A stretch of DNA of 64,000 bases. Origin: an uncultured Clostridia bacterium (GTDB taxonomy: Bacteria; Bacillota; Clostridia; Oscillospirales; Acutalibacteraceae). The DNA is taken from assembly GCA_947632045.1 (NCBI GenBank), contig CANRNQ010000004.1:1-64000 (forward strand), written 5' to 3'. The notes under the pieces are model-generated. The model saw only the letters and a list, made by a program, of their open reading frames with translations, was not told the origin of the DNA and did no database searches. A program made the translations under genes and the position numbers. Each line of letters begins with the position of its first letter. Position 1 is the stretch's first letter. Positions 56,357 to 64,000 of this stretch are shown piece after piece.

Positions 56357-56495
56357 GTTCGGGCGGCGACCCGCAAATTTCCGCCTCCGGCGGAAATTTG
56401 CCGAAAACGCGGCGGCAGGCTCACTCTGTCAGGGGAAGGACCGGCGCCCGCCGCGTTTTCCCGCGCGGCTGCGCCGCGCAGGTCGCCGTCCGAAC
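56357..56495. repeat. cloverleaf element H (reverse arm order)
   Basis: The outer stem GTTCGGGCGGCGACC (56357-56371) pairs with 56481-56495 (one G-T pair). Arm 1: GCAAATTTCCGCC/GGCGGAAATTTGC (56373-56401). Arm 2: GAAAACGCGGCG (56403-56414) with CGCCGCGTTTTC (56449-56460). Arm 3: GCGCGGC/GCCGCGC (56463-56479). The AAATTT arm comes first here but third in C, D, E and G, so this copy is inverted. It lies 90 bp after the dut stop. Confidence 0.9.
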
Positions 56496-56585
56496 CCTGT
56501 CGCACTTCAAGACAACCAAAGAGCACAAGCGCGACAGCCCCCTTACTCGCCCGCAATCCTAAAGCCACGCGCAAAACCGCCTTGA

Positions 56586-57026
56586 TTACCGTCCGGTCGA
56601 GCCAAAACCGCCTGAGCCTCTTTCGGTTTCGTCAAGGCTGTCAGCCTCGCAAAGCGGCAAAAGCGATACGGGCATTATTACCATCTGCGCTATCCTCTCG
56701 CCCGGCTCAATTGTATAGGGTTCGCTCCCCACATTGCAAAGTCCGACCGCGATCTCCCCTCTGTAATCGCTGTCAATAACGCCAACTCCGTTTGAAAGGC
56801 ATATTCCGTGCTTTACGCCAAGCCCGCTGCGCGCGAAAAGAAAAGCCCCAAGCTCCGCAGACGGCAAAGCTATCGCTATTCCGGTGGGTATCTTTGCCAG
56901 CTCCCCCGGATTTATGGTCAGCGGCTGATCTATGCAGGCGCACAAATCGGCTCCGGCCGAACCGTCGGTCGCCCTCTTTGGGATAACGGCGTTTTCTCTC
57001 ACCCTTTTTATTTTAACCATATTCAT
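56586..57026 (-). CDS. dut: dUTP diphosphatase
   Basis: Hydrolyses dUTP to dUMP, keeping uracil out of DNA and feeding dTMP synthesis. The 146-residue trimeric-type enzyme has its motifs in order: GSAGADLCA (1), FARSGLGVKHGI (2), NGVGVIDSDYRGEI (3), PGERIAQMVI (4) and the C-terminal glycine-rich RGSGGFGSTGR (5). It starts 1 bp after the U32 peptidase stop (SD GGAG inside that gene), so expression is coupled. Confidence 0.96.
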   Translation of the reverse strand: MNMVKIKRVRENAVIPKRATDGSAGADLCACIDQPLTINPGELAKIPTGIAIALPSAELGAFLFARSGLGVKHGICLSNGVGVIDSDYRGEIAVGLCNVGSEPYTIEPGERIAQMVIMPVSLLPLCEADSLDETERGSGGFGSTGR

Positions 57027-57027
57027 T

Positions 57028-59094
57028 TCAAATCACTCCTCTTTTGTAAAGACCATTTGTATAATTTCCGCTTAAATGCTTATTTTCTATTACGGCCTTA
57101 TAAAGCTCCACAATTTTTTCTCTGTTCTCAGTTGAAAAGCGCAGAGTATAAAAATCAAGATAATTAGATTTTTCAAATATTTGATGGGCATAGGTCAAGA
57201 CGGGATTTAATATCTCAGTCGCAAAGCCGTCGCATTTCAGCTCGAGAAGATTATTTTTCCTGTCCTTTATATAACCATGTCTGTCGCAGTCCGAGCACGA
57301 CCGTCCGCCGCTTTTCATGGGACAAGCTCTCGTTATCATAAGCGGCGCTGCTCCTACCGTGACCGCTCCCCTTTTTATATTGCCGCCGAGCCTGCTCATC
57401 TGCTCCGCAGTAAGCTCCTGCGAAAGCTCCACATCGCATAGTCCGATCCCCTCGAGCACATTAAGCGAGCGTGTGTTAAACACGTTAAGCGCAAAGGAGC
57501 CGTGGGCTATAAACCCGCAGTCGAGCGCGAGATCTATCGCGCCGATATTCGACACGAGGGCGTGCCTCACTCCAAGGGAATAGAGCTTTTTCAGCTTATC
57601 GAGCACCCTGCGCTCGCCGCCGAAAATACACCGCGGTATTTCCACGCCTAAATTGAAGCCTGAATCGAGCAGTCCGCTTATTTTTTCGGCGGGCGAAAAC
57701 AGAGGGACATACAAAAGCTCACAGTCCTTTATCTCCTCCGGTGCGTCGCAATTTGCAAGCCTCACCCTTATTTTCGGCTTATCGTCGCTTCTGTACGGCT
57801 TTACTATATAGTCTGAGCTCTTTGGCTCTATAAAATCCTTCTTCGAGCCGCGGCGGTACAGCTCCTTTATTTTTTCTATACATTCTCGGCGCATAGCGTT
57901 TACGGCGGATACGGGAAACGCAAGGCCGTCGTCAATATCACATTCTATATCCGGCGGCAAAAAGGGCGTCCCGCCGGTTTTTAAAAGCTGGGCTCTTATT
58001 CTGTCGCCGTCTGTCGGCGCTTTGAACGCCTGCTCCGGCACTGCTCCTAAGGCAAAAGCCGAAAAGCTCCCGCTTTCCGCGTCGAGTCTTGCACTCTCGC
58101 CGTCTTTCAGCATAAACTTAAATTTCAGCGGCAGCCGCTTTTTCTCATCCTTATAAAGGCCCTTTAAACGCGAAAGAAGCCCGCTGTCCGCCGCCGTCAC
58201 GTCATCCTTTGTGCGCGCGCCGAACATATCCTTGCCTATATTTCCGATATAGTACCCGTCGGTAAAGCCGCTGCGCGAAAAAACCGACTCAAGAGATGCT
58301 CTCTTATTCTCGTCAAGCTTCCCTTCAAGCGCCGACACGCACGCGTCAACGGCAGCCGCGACATATTCCGGCCGCTTCATTCTGCCCTCGATTTTTGCCG
58401 AAGTGACTCCCATATTTTCAAGCTCGACAAGATAGTCGAGCAGGGAATTATCCTTTAGGCTCAACGCTCTGCCGTTGCCGCCCTCGACAAAAAACGGCAG
58501 TCTGCACGGCTGGGCGCAGCGCCCTCTGTTGCCGCTTCTGCCGCCGAGCATAGCGCTGAAAAGGCATTGACCCGACACGCACATACAAAGCGCCCCGTGC
58601 ACAAACACCTCGGTTTCTATCGGGCAGGAGTTTACTATCTCATCTATTTCGCGCCGCGAAAGCTCGCGCGCGAGCACTACTCGCTTGAAGCCCATGGCAT
58701 ACAGCCGTCTTGCCCCCTGCGGGGTATGTACCGACGTCTGGGTGGAGGCGTGCAGCGGCATTTGCGGAGCCGCCCTTTTCACAAGCTCGGCGAAGCCCAG
58801 ATCCTGAACGATAAGCGCGTCGACCCCGCACTCGCACGCCGTTTTGACCGTTTCTAGCGCAAGGCGCATTTCATCGTCGCGGATAAGCGTGTTCACGGCA
58901 AGATACAGCTTCATTCCTCTCTCGTGGCAGTAATCCGTCGCCTCGGCAAGCTCCTCGGCTCCGAAATTTTCGGCGGAGGCTCTCGCGCTAAAGCTCCTCG
59001 CCCCAACATAAACAGCGCTTGCTCCCGTACAGGCCGCTGCTTTTACGCTCTCAAACGCGCCCGCGGGAGCAAGTATTTCAATTATGCCGCTCAT
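57028..59094 (-). CDS. peptidase U32 family protein with DUF3656
   Basis: A 688-residue protein. The N-terminal about 330 residues are the U32 domain (ILAPAGAFESVKAAACTGASAVYVGARSFSARASAENFG, HASTQTSVHTPQGARRLYAMGFKRVVLARELS, EVFVHGALCMCVSGQCLFSAMLGGRSGNRGRCAQPCR with the cysteine cluster); the middle is DUF3656-like; the C-terminus has CPMKSGGRSCSDCDRHGYI. Members such as RlhA hydroxylate 23S rRNA rather than acting as proteases, so RNA modification is a likely role. Between zapA and dut on one transcript. Confidence 0.9.
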   Translation of the reverse strand: MSGIIEILAPAGAFESVKAAACTGASAVYVGARSFSARASAENFGAEELAEATDYCHERGMKLYLAVNTLIRDDEMRLALETVKTACECGVDALIVQDLGFAELVKRAAPQMPLHASTQTSVHTPQGARRLYAMGFKRVVLARELSRREIDEIVNSCPIETEVFVHGALCMCVSGQCLFSAMLGGRSGNRGRCAQPCRLPFFVEGGNGRALSLKDNSLLDYLVELENMGVTSAKIEGRMKRPEYVAAAVDACVSALEGKLDENKRASLESVFSRSGFTDGYYIGNIGKDMFGARTKDDVTAADSGLLSRLKGLYKDEKKRLPLKFKFMLKDGESARLDAESGSFSAFALGAVPEQAFKAPTDGDRIRAQLLKTGGTPFLPPDIECDIDDGLAFPVSAVNAMRRECIEKIKELYRRGSKKDFIEPKSSDYIVKPYRSDDKPKIRVRLANCDAPEEIKDCELLYVPLFSPAEKISGLLDSGFNLGVEIPRCIFGGERRVLDKLKKLYSLGVRHALVSNIGAIDLALDCGFIAHGSFALNVFNTRSLNVLEGIGLCDVELSQELTAEQMSRLGGNIKRGAVTVGAAPLMITRACPMKSGGRSCSDCDRHGYIKDRKNNLLELKCDGFATEILNPVLTYAHQIFEKSNYLDFYTLRFSTENREKIVELYKAVIENKHLSGNYTNGLYKRGVI

Positions 59095-59096
59095 AT

Positions 59097-60023
59097 TTAT
59101 CTCCGATCAAAAAAGCTGAGCATATCGTCTTCTCCTGTCAAATCGGCAAATTCGCTCCTGCGAAAGCTGCCGCTGATCTTGTCGTTATCTCTGTAATTTA
59201 TCTTTGGCTCGCCCCTTTTGTTGCCGGGAAATGCTCCCCCGCCCGATTTTGCACTGTTCACCGGGCGAAACGGCTTGGGTCTGTTTTGATTTGGTTCGCT
59301 TTGGCGGTTATTCTTTTTTTGCTCTAAAAGCGCTCTGCGCTTCTCCTCGAGCATTTGCCGCGCAGTGAGGGGTACTGACGGTCTGTCTTCGCCTGCGCCG
59401 AGGGCTCTATTTTCCGCTCCGGCATCCTGCTGCTTTTCGGTCTGCGCATTTTGCTCGGTTTCCGACCCCTTATCCTGCTCCTTTTCTTTTTCCTGCTTTT
59501 GTTCGGGCTCGGGGCTTTGCTGCGGCTCTTCGCTTTTAGCCTCCGACGGAGCTATTTCCTCAATCTGCGTCTCTGTGGCGCTTTGACTTTTATCGTTGGG
59601 CAGCGGTATTTTAAGCTGCTCCGGCGAATCCGGCTCCTCCGCCTTATCTTCCGCAGCCTCAGCTCCGCTTTGCAAGGAGTCTATCACCTTGTGCAGTCCG
59701 AGCTTTTCCTCTTTGAGCCGCTTGTTTTCCACTCTGAGCTGGTCAAGCTCGCCGCAGGCTCTGCTCGCGAGCGACTCGCTCGTTTCCGTCCTGCGCAGAA
59801 GCTCCTCGGTTATTATCTTTTCCTTTTCGAGCTCGTCGCAATAGTTAAGCGCGGCGAGTATAGCCGCCATGGCAACGCTCATCGAGTCGCTCTGCCGAAG
59901 CAGCGCCTTGATTTTTTCGTCGACCATATTGCTTATCTTTACAATATAGTCCTTGTCCTCGTCGGCCGAGACCACAAACTCGCTTCCTACTATTTTAAGT
60001 CTAACCCGTGTTTTCTCACTCAC
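59097..60023 (-). CDS. zapA: ZapA-like cell division protein with long disordered tail
   Basis: Residues 1 to about 115 are ZapA-like: a short beta domain (TRVRLKIVGSEFVVSADEDKDYIVKISNMVDEKI) and a long coiled coil (MAAILAALNYCDELEKEKI...VENKRLKEEK). ZapA cross-links FtsZ filaments at midcell. About 190 further residues are low-complexity Glu/Gln/Lys/Pro-rich and then basic Asn/Arg/Gly-rich, ending GEDDMLSFFDRR; typical ZapA is only about 90-110 residues. Start chosen at GTG 60023, 9 nt from AAGGA. First gene of zapA-U32-dut. Confidence 0.85.
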   Translation of the reverse strand: MSEKTRVRLKIVGSEFVVSADEDKDYIVKISNMVDEKIKALLRQSDSMSVAMAAILAALNYCDELEKEKIITEELLRRTETSESLASRACGELDQLRVENKRLKEEKLGLHKVIDSLQSGAEAAEDKAEEPDSPEQLKIPLPNDKSQSATETQIEEIAPSEAKSEEPQQSPEPEQKQEKEKEQDKGSETEQNAQTEKQQDAGAENRALGAGEDRPSVPLTARQMLEEKRRALLEQKKNNRQSEPNQNRPKPFRPVNSAKSGGGAFPGNKRGEPKINYRDNDKISGSFRRSEFADLTGEDDMLSFFDRR

Positions 60024-60061
60024 AAAAATCAGTCCTTTCACATACTGAACCCTATTATAGT

Positions 60062-60091
60062 ATTATAATACAAAGTTTAAAAACTTGTAAA
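60062..60091 (-). promoter_or_regulatory. promoter of zapA-U32-dut
   Basis: TTTACA, 18-bp spacer, TATAAT on the minus strand, about 40 bp before zapA. Confidence 0.55.
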
Positions 60092-60100
60092 GTGCTTTTT

Positions 60101-60132
60101 AGCAATTTTTCTCTATTTTTGTCGAAATTGCT
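60101..60132. repeat. inverted repeat upstream of zapA
   Basis: AGCAATTT (60101-60108) and AAATTGCT (60125-60132), 8 bp each with a 16-bp spacer, just upstream of the zapA -35 box. Confidence 0.35.
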
Positions 60133-60231
60133 CCGCCTCAGTTTGAAAGCCGCAATTTTTATATTTGTATACATAATTATTTTAAATTTTAATTATATTT
60201 TGTTACATAACTGGTTAAAATCATTGCTCTA

Positions 60232-60280
60232 ATTTTCCTACAGGAAAATAAAGACTTAATAATTCGCCGACGCGGGCGAA
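60232..60280. promoter_or_regulatory. two palindromes upstream of the glgP promoter
   Basis: ATTTTCCT-AC-AGGAAAAT (60232-60249) and TTCGCC-N6-GGCGAA (60263-60280) lie 60-110 bp upstream of the glgP -35 box. Both are candidate regulator sites. Confidence 0.4.
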
Positions 60281-60340
60281 AAATATATTGTAAACACGCG
60301 TTTAGCGCCTTAATTATTGCTTTAATATATAGTTAATCGG

Positions 60341-60369
60341 TTGAAATAACTGTTGATATAGTGTATAAT
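60341..60369 (+). promoter_or_regulatory. promoter of glgP
   Basis: TTGAAA, 17-bp spacer, TATAAT on the plus strand, 54 bp before the glgP start. Confidence 0.75.
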
Positions 60370-60388
60370 TATGGGTGATTTCAACTCG

Positions 60389-60402
60389 GCCCGATATCGG
60401 GC
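60389..60402. promoter_or_regulatory. perfect palindrome downstream of the glgP promoter
   Basis: GCCCGATATCGGGC, a 14-bp perfect palindrome about 13 bp downstream of the expected transcription start and before the SD. It could be an operator acting as a roadblock. Confidence 0.5.
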
Positions 60403-60423
60403 GGCAGTCAGAGGAGGAAAATA

Positions 60424-62826
60424 ATGAATTATAACCTAACAGCTAAGCAGGCTGAGGAGCTTATACTCAAAAAGCTCAGCCACAATTTCGGCGTATCGCA
60501 AAAGGACGCTACGGACGAACACTTTTACAAGGCGGTAGTCCTTGTCATCAAAGATCTTCTTACGGCAGGATACTCCGAATTTTCCCATAAAGCGGTTCAG
60601 CAGGGCAAAAAAACCGTATATTACCTATGTATGGAATTTTTAATGGGTCGCTCTCTCAAAAATAACCTCTATAACCTAAAGCTTGAGGAAACCTTCAACA
60701 CCGCGCTTAAAAATCTCGGTGTAAAGCTTGACAGCGTTTACGAGCAGGAGCCGGACGCCGGACTCGGCAACGGCGGTCTTGGCAGGCTCGCCGCCTGCTT
60801 CCTCGACGCGCTCGCCTCGCAGTCCTACCCCTCTATGGGATATTCTTTGCGCTATGAGTACGGCATATTCAGCCAGAAGCTCATCGACGGCTGGCAAACC
60901 GAAATGCCTGATTTTTGGCTCCCCGGCGGCGGCGTATGGCTCCAGGATCACCCGGAAAAGGCTATAACGATAAAATTTAACGGCAAGGTAATAGAGGAAT
61001 GGAAGGACGGGCTGCACAATGTGGACATAGTCGACTCATATAATGTAGTCGCCGTGCCGTATGACCTCATGGTTGCCGGTCACGACGGCAAGGGCGTGAG
61101 CCGTTTAAGACTGTGGGCGGCGAAGTCGAACGACTTTGATATGCAGCTCTTTAATGACGGAGATTATCTGCGCGCCATTGAGCAAAACGCTATGGCGGAG
61201 TCCATCACAAAGGTGCTCTACCCCGGCGACAACCACCCCGAGGGCAAGAGCCTGAGATTGAACCAGCAGTATTTCCTCGTTTCGGCAACGATACAGGATA
61301 TAATCAACAGGCACCTGAGAAACTACCAAACCCTCGACAATTTGCCGGATATGGTGACAATACACCTAAACGACACCCACCCCGTGCTCGCGGTGCCGGA
61401 GCTTATGAGGATACTCATGGACGAATGCGGCTACGAGTGGGACAAGGCTTGGGATCTGACAAGCCGCACCATAGCCTATACTAACCACACGGTTATGAAG
61501 GAGGCTCTCGAATGTTGGGAGGAGCAGACCTTCAAGGCAAAGCTTCCGAGAATATACGAGATACTCTTCGAGCTCAACAAGCGCTTTTGCGCCGCTATGC
61601 ACGCGCGCGGCGTTGACGGCTATCAGGTGGGCAGAATGGCGATAATAAACGACGGCGTTGTAAAAATGGCTAACCTTGCCGTTATCGCCGGTTATAAAGT
61701 AAACGGCGTTTCCGCTTTACACAGCGAGATACTCAAGGACACTGTCTTCCACGATTTCTACACCGTGTTCCCCGAAAAGTTTACAAACGTCACAAACGGA
61801 GTGGCTCACCGCCGCTGGCTCAATCAATCTAATCCTCAGCTTGCAAATATGTTAAACGAGCTTATAGGCACGGACTATATAAACGACGCGTCACAGCTTC
61901 AAAAGCTGCTCGCATACAAGGACGACAAGGCCGTTTTGCAGCGGCTTGAAAACATCAAGCGCGCAAACAAGCTCAAGATGGTGGATTACATCAAAAAGCA
62001 CAACGGCGTTACCGTTGACCCCGACTCAATCTTCGACGTTCAGGTAAAGCGTCTGCACGAGTACAAAAGACAGCTTATGAACGCCCTGCACATTCTCTCG
62101 ACATACCGCTGGCTGCGCGAGAATCCAAACGCCAGCTTCACGCCGAAAACATATATATTCGGCGCAAAGGCGGCCCCGGGGTATTACTTTGCAAAGCAGA
62201 TAATACAGTTTATCATCGCACTTGGCAACAAGATAGAAAAGGACGACAGGGTAAACAAAAAGCTGAAGGTAGTCTATCTTGAGGATTACCGCGTGACAAT
62301 AGCAGAAAAGCTCATACCTGCGAGCGAAATAAGCGAGCAGATCTCTCTTGCCGGCACGGAGGCGTCCGGCACGAGCAATATGAAGTTTATGCTGAACGGC
62401 GCTATCACCATGGGCACGCTCGACGGAGCCAATGTAGAGATAAACGACGCGGTGGGCAACGAGAATATGTTCCTCTTCGGACTGACCACTCCTGAGGTCG
62501 AAAGCATAAAGAGAAACGGGTACAACCCGATGGTATATTATCAGAACAACCAGATCCTCAGGGGCGCTATCGACGAGATAAACAACACCCGCTTCGGCGC
62601 AATAGCCAACTCGCTGATGAATATTGACCCTTATATGGTTCTCGCTGATTTTGCGGACTACTCTGTGGCTCAGCAAAAGGCTTCGGCTCTCTACACCGAG
62701 AACAAGGAGCAGTGGAACAGAATGTCGCTTATCAATATCGCTAACGCAGGCATCTTCGCCGCCGACCGCTCGATAAGAGATTATGCAAACAACATTTGGG
62801 GCCTCAGACCGGTGGAGCTCGACTGA
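60424..62826 (+). CDS. glgP: glycogen/alpha-glucan phosphorylase
   Basis: A GT35 enzyme that releases glucose-1-phosphate from the ends of alpha-1,4-glucans using PLP. The 800-residue protein has CMEFLMGRSLKNNL, EPDAGLGNGGLGRLAACFLD, HLNDTHPVLAVPELMR, VKRLHEYKRQLMN and the PLP-lysine region EASGTSNMKFMLNGAITMGT. Start behind GAGGAGG. Separate from the glgBCDA operon, with its own promoter and nearby palindromes, which suggests mobilisation is regulated independently of synthesis. Confidence 0.97.
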   Translation: MNYNLTAKQAEELILKKLSHNFGVSQKDATDEHFYKAVVLVIKDLLTAGYSEFSHKAVQQGKKTVYYLCMEFLMGRSLKNNLYNLKLEETFNTALKNLGVKLDSVYEQEPDAGLGNGGLGRLAACFLDALASQSYPSMGYSLRYEYGIFSQKLIDGWQTEMPDFWLPGGGVWLQDHPEKAITIKFNGKVIEEWKDGLHNVDIVDSYNVVAVPYDLMVAGHDGKGVSRLRLWAAKSNDFDMQLFNDGDYLRAIEQNAMAESITKVLYPGDNHPEGKSLRLNQQYFLVSATIQDIINRHLRNYQTLDNLPDMVTIHLNDTHPVLAVPELMRILMDECGYEWDKAWDLTSRTIAYTNHTVMKEALECWEEQTFKAKLPRIYEILFELNKRFCAAMHARGVDGYQVGRMAIINDGVVKMANLAVIAGYKVNGVSALHSEILKDTVFHDFYTVFPEKFTNVTNGVAHRRWLNQSNPQLANMLNELIGTDYINDASQLQKLLAYKDDKAVLQRLENIKRANKLKMVDYIKKHNGVTVDPDSIFDVQVKRLHEYKRQLMNALHILSTYRWLRENPNASFTPKTYIFGAKAAPGYYFAKQIIQFIIALGNKIEKDDRVNKKLKVVYLEDYRVTIAEKLIPASEISEQISLAGTEASGTSNMKFMLNGAITMGTLDGANVEINDAVGNENMFLFGLTTPEVESIKRNGYNPMVYYQNNQILRGAIDEINNTRFGAIANSLMNIDPYMVLADFADYSVAQQKASALYTENKEQWNRMSLINIANAGIFAADRSIRDYANNIWGLRPVELD

Positions 62827-62852
62827 TAAAACAAAACTAAAACGGTTAGTGG

Positions 62853-62895
62853 AATGGGCGCGGCTGCGGTGCTGCGCCCATTAATTATTTTTATC
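62853..62895 (+). terminator. glgP terminator
   Basis: AATGGGCGC and GCGCCCATT form a 9-bp stem, followed by AATTATTTTTA. Confidence 0.75.
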
Positions 62896-63044
62896 TTCGC
62901 CCCTTATCAAAGGCAGCGCGCTTTGCAAATTGTGAAGATACATAGTTTACAATACAAGGCGCCGCTTAATAACTTTAAATTTAAAGCAAGAGAGCTCTTT
63001 CTGTGGGCTGTCAAGGCGCGACCGAGCCATTGCGCAAATTTTCT

Positions 63045-63073
63045 TTGACATCGCACAGCTGCTCCTGTATAAT
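63045..63073 (+). promoter_or_regulatory. promoter of ybaB-recR
   Basis: TTGACA, 17-bp spacer, TATAAT: perfect consensus, 38 bp before ybaB. Confidence 0.85.
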
Positions 63074-63110
63074 TTATCTGTAACGCTAAAACTGAAAGGA
63101 TGTTTTTAAT

Positions 63111-63461
63111 ATGAAAGCAAGATTACCGCAGGGCTACGGCGGAGGCGGAGCCGCAAATATTCAGCAGCTTGCGCGCCAGGCTCAAAAGATGCAGGCTCAG
63201 ATGGACGAGGCTTCCGCCGAGCTCGAAGAGAGAGAATACACTGCGGCGGCGGGCGGCGGCGCGGTAAACGTTGTCGCCACCGGCAAAATGGAGATAAAGA
63301 CGCTCGACATAAAGCCGGAGGTCGTTGACCCCGAGGACGTTGAGATGCTCTCCGACTTAGTGATTGCGGCTGTAAACGAGGCTTTAAGAGCCGCGGCGGC
63401 GGACAAGGAGCAGACCATGGAAAAGCTCTCGGGCGGAATAAACATTCCGGGACTGTTCTGA
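63111..63461 (+). CDS. ybaB: YbaB/EbfC nucleoid-associated protein
   Basis: A 116-residue DNA-binding protein. After a glycine-rich start (MKARLPQGYGGGGAANIQQL) it has the family signature ARQAQKMQAQMDEASAELEEREYTAAAGGGAVNVVATGKMEIKTLDIKPE, compact and coiled-coil dimerising. It is followed after 1 bp by recR, the near-universal ybaB-recR pair; dnaX, often the gene before, is not here. Confidence 0.95.
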   Translation: MKARLPQGYGGGGAANIQQLARQAQKMQAQMDEASAELEEREYTAAAGGGAVNVVATGKMEIKTLDIKPEVVDPEDVEMLSDLVIAAVNEALRAAAADKEQTMEKLSGGINIPGLF

Positions 63462-63462
63462 T

Positions 63463-64000
63463 ATGGCGGGATACAGCGCCGCGCCGTTCGCGCGGCTTGT
63501 CGAACAGTTTGAACGCCTGCCGGGCATAGGCTCAAAGACGGCTCAGCGGCTTGCATATCATGTTTTGAGAATGCCCGAGGCCGAAGCCAAGGCCTTTGCA
63601 AGCGCCATCACAGACGCTCACGAGAAAATACACTACTGCAAGCAGTGCTGCAACCTCGCCGACGGGGATTTATGCCCTATCTGCAAAAACGAAAGGCGCG
63701 ACCGCTCGACCGTCTGCGTGGTGGAGGACCCTAAGGACGTTATCGCCCTTGAGCGCACGCAGGAATACAAGGGCGTATATCACGTTCTGCACGGTGCTAT
63801 CTCCCCCCTGAACGGCATAACGCCGGAGCAGCTCAAAATAAAGGAGCTTGTCGAGAGAGCCGGCAAGGGAGATATAAAAGAAGTCATAATGGCGACAAAC
63901 GCGACGGCGGAGGGAGAGGTCACTGCCGTTTACATTTCAAAGCTTTTAAAGCCGCTCGGCATCAAGGTGACGAGAATAGCCTCGGGACTGCCGGTAGGCG
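63463..64000 (+). CDS. recR: recombination mediator RecR (5' part, runs off the window)
   Basis: The first 179 codons are present; the gene continues past the right edge. MAGYSAAPFARLVEQFERLP leads into the helix-hairpin-helix PGIGSKTAQRLAYH; the zinc finger CKQCCNLADGDLCPIC and the TOPRIM strands VCVVEDPKDVIALE and EVIMATNATAEGEVTA follow. RecR with RecO loads RecA at single-strand gaps. It starts 1 bp after the ybaB stop. Confidence 0.95.
   Translation, partial: MAGYSAAPFARLVEQFERLPGIGSKTAQRLAYHVLRMPEAEAKAFASAITDAHEKIHYCKQCCNLADGDLCPICKNERRDRSTVCVVEDPKDVIALERTQEYKGVYHVLHGAISPLNGITPEQLKIKELVERAGKGDIKEVIMATNATAEGEVTAVYISKLLKPLGIKVTRIASGLPVG

Noticed and set aside
62896-63044. SRP RNA or other small RNA upstream of ybaB
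   Set aside because: No SRP Alu/S-domain sequence or strong fold was found; dnaX, the usual neighbour, is absent.

Overview
The window is a bacterial chromosome segment from a Gram-positive anaerobe of the class Clostridia, most likely an Oscillospiraceae (Ruminococcus-like) relative. The evidence is a pheST T-box leader, ribosomal protein L27 with a cleaved N-terminal extension beside its protease Prp, IreB, mini-RNase III, a two-subunit iron-sulfur fumarase, electron-bifurcating NfnAB, a flavodiiron O2/NO reductase, and secreted proteins ending in type I dockerins. One dockerin protein is a GH13 alpha-amylase with a CBM26-like module, which recalls the amylosome of Ruminococcus bromii. There is no rRNA, tRNA, CRISPR array or insertion sequence.

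Layout. 0.06-6.9 kb: purine operon on the minus strand (purC-purF-purB-purA-guaA). 7.3-8.6 kb: gdhA behind a leader with a terminator-like hairpin. 8.7-10.4 kb: isolated phage-type lysis cassette (small membrane protein, phiLC3-type holin, CHAP endolysin). 10.7-13.6 kb: flavodiiron protein and a lipoprotein. 13.8-17.0 kb: rplU-prp-rpmA-(DUF6483-like)-obgE-mrnC. 17.4-19.6 kb: nfnAB. 20.1-24.2 kb: ireB and T-box-controlled pheST. 24.3-28.0 kb: small membrane protein, bifunctional NAD(P)HX repair enzyme, lipoprotein, solitary mazF. 28.2-30.6 kb: ECF sigma factor with an RsgI-like anti-sigma carrying four PepSY repeats. 31.0-34.1 kb: dockerin alpha-amylase. 34.4-39.0 kb: GtrA/YfhO/GT2 glycosylation trio, then an AlkD-like gene. 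39.9-50.0 kb: glycogen operon glgB-glgC-glgD-glgA flanked on both sides by paralogous dockerin genes, one of them frameshifted. 50.3-54.0 kb: proBA and fumarase. 54.2-60.0 kb: C_GCAxxG_C_C protein, mgsA, minD, and zapA-U32 peptidase-dut. 60.4-64.0 kb: glgP, ybaB and the start of recR.

The main theme is alpha-glucan metabolism: extracellular starch capture and cleavage (dockerin amylase, dockerin starch-binding-like protein), intracellular glycogen synthesis (glgBCDA) and mobilisation (glgP). Redox and nitrogen functions (gdhA, nfnAB, flavodiiron protein) fit a strict fermenter.

The most unusual feature is a family of eight interspersed intergenic elements of about 110-160 bp (A-H), each able to fold into a cloverleaf: an outer stem enclosing three arms, i.e. 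a four-way junction. Six copies share arm sequences with compensatory changes; two (A, F) keep the fold but have unrelated arms. All eight lie 17-105 bp beyond a stop codon. I do not recognise this family.
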